Below, one piece after another: positions 5,499 to 5,509 of a stretch of 5,509 nt of DNA. This DNA is from a bacterium (GTDB lineage: Bacteria; Armatimonadota; HRBIN16): assembly GCA_025057335.1 (NCBI GenBank), contig JANWXG010000178.1, positions 1 through 5,509 of the forward strand. The letters run 5' to 3'. Both the position numbers and the translations under genes were made by a program. Each line of letters opens with the position of its first letter. The first letter of the stretch is position 1. A model generated the notes under the pieces. The model worked only from the letters and a program-made list of their open reading frames with translations, was not told the DNA's origin and ran no database searches.

Positions 5499-5509
5499 AA
5501 GACAAGGAT

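Larger units (their letters stand above)
5063..5509. other. Non-coding, palindrome-rich region upstream of dnaN
   Basis: No believable gene is present in these 447 bp; open frames here only translate repeat sequence. The stretch contains short hairpins at 5103-5114, 5246-5263 and 5307-5322, a GC-rich dispersed repeat at 5171-5199 with a truncated relative at 5408-5422, an 11-base direct repeat (5136-5146 and 5283-5293), and two identical 70-bp palindromes. The dnaN promoter must lie here or further upstream, but no good -35/-10 pair was found. No TTATCCACA-like DnaA box was seen by eye. Confidence 0.7.

Noticed and set aside
5063..5509. Replication origin next to dnaN
   Set aside because: No DnaA-box-like TTATCCACA sequences or AT-rich unwinding stretch were seen by eye, so position near dnaN alone is not enough.

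Overview
The window is GC-rich bacterial chromosome with three complete protein genes, one probable gene fragment at the left edge, and two repeat-bearing intergenic stretches. The organism cannot be fixed from the sequence. The DUF6785/DUF6784-type membrane protein and the two dispersed repeat families (an 'EGEAPAEP'-coding GC-rich repeat and a GTCATTCTGAGCG... palindrome) are, from memory, of the sort seen in Armatimonadota, Planctomycetota and similar environmental lineages. That assignment is a low-confidence inference.

Layout, left to right. Bases 1-192 (minus) hold the probable 5' end of an unrecognised gene running off the edge, preceded by a good sigma70-type promoter at 226-254. Bases 193-370 are otherwise non-coding and carry one copy of the GC-rich dispersed repeat. 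Bases 371-1810 (minus) encode TldD, an HExxxH zinc metalloprotease. A 120-bp divergent gap follows, then 1931-3904 (plus) encodes a 657-residue polytopic membrane protein with OPT-like features. It converges on dnaN at 3944-5062 (minus), the DNA polymerase III sliding clamp, with a GC-rich hairpin in the 39-bp gap. Bases 5063-5509 have no convincing gene. They contain a dense series of palindromes: three short hairpins, an inverted copy of the GC-rich repeat, and two identical 70-bp imperfect palindromes.

Functionally, dnaN is a housekeeping replication gene, here without dnaA within the 447 bp upstream. tldD and the membrane protein share an upstream region and might be co-regulated. If the membrane protein does carry peptides, the pair could couple uptake to intracellular peptide degradation, but this is only a hypothesis. 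I see no clear novel defence, mobile or biosynthetic system. The most unusual content is the repeat and palindrome cluster upstream of dnaN.
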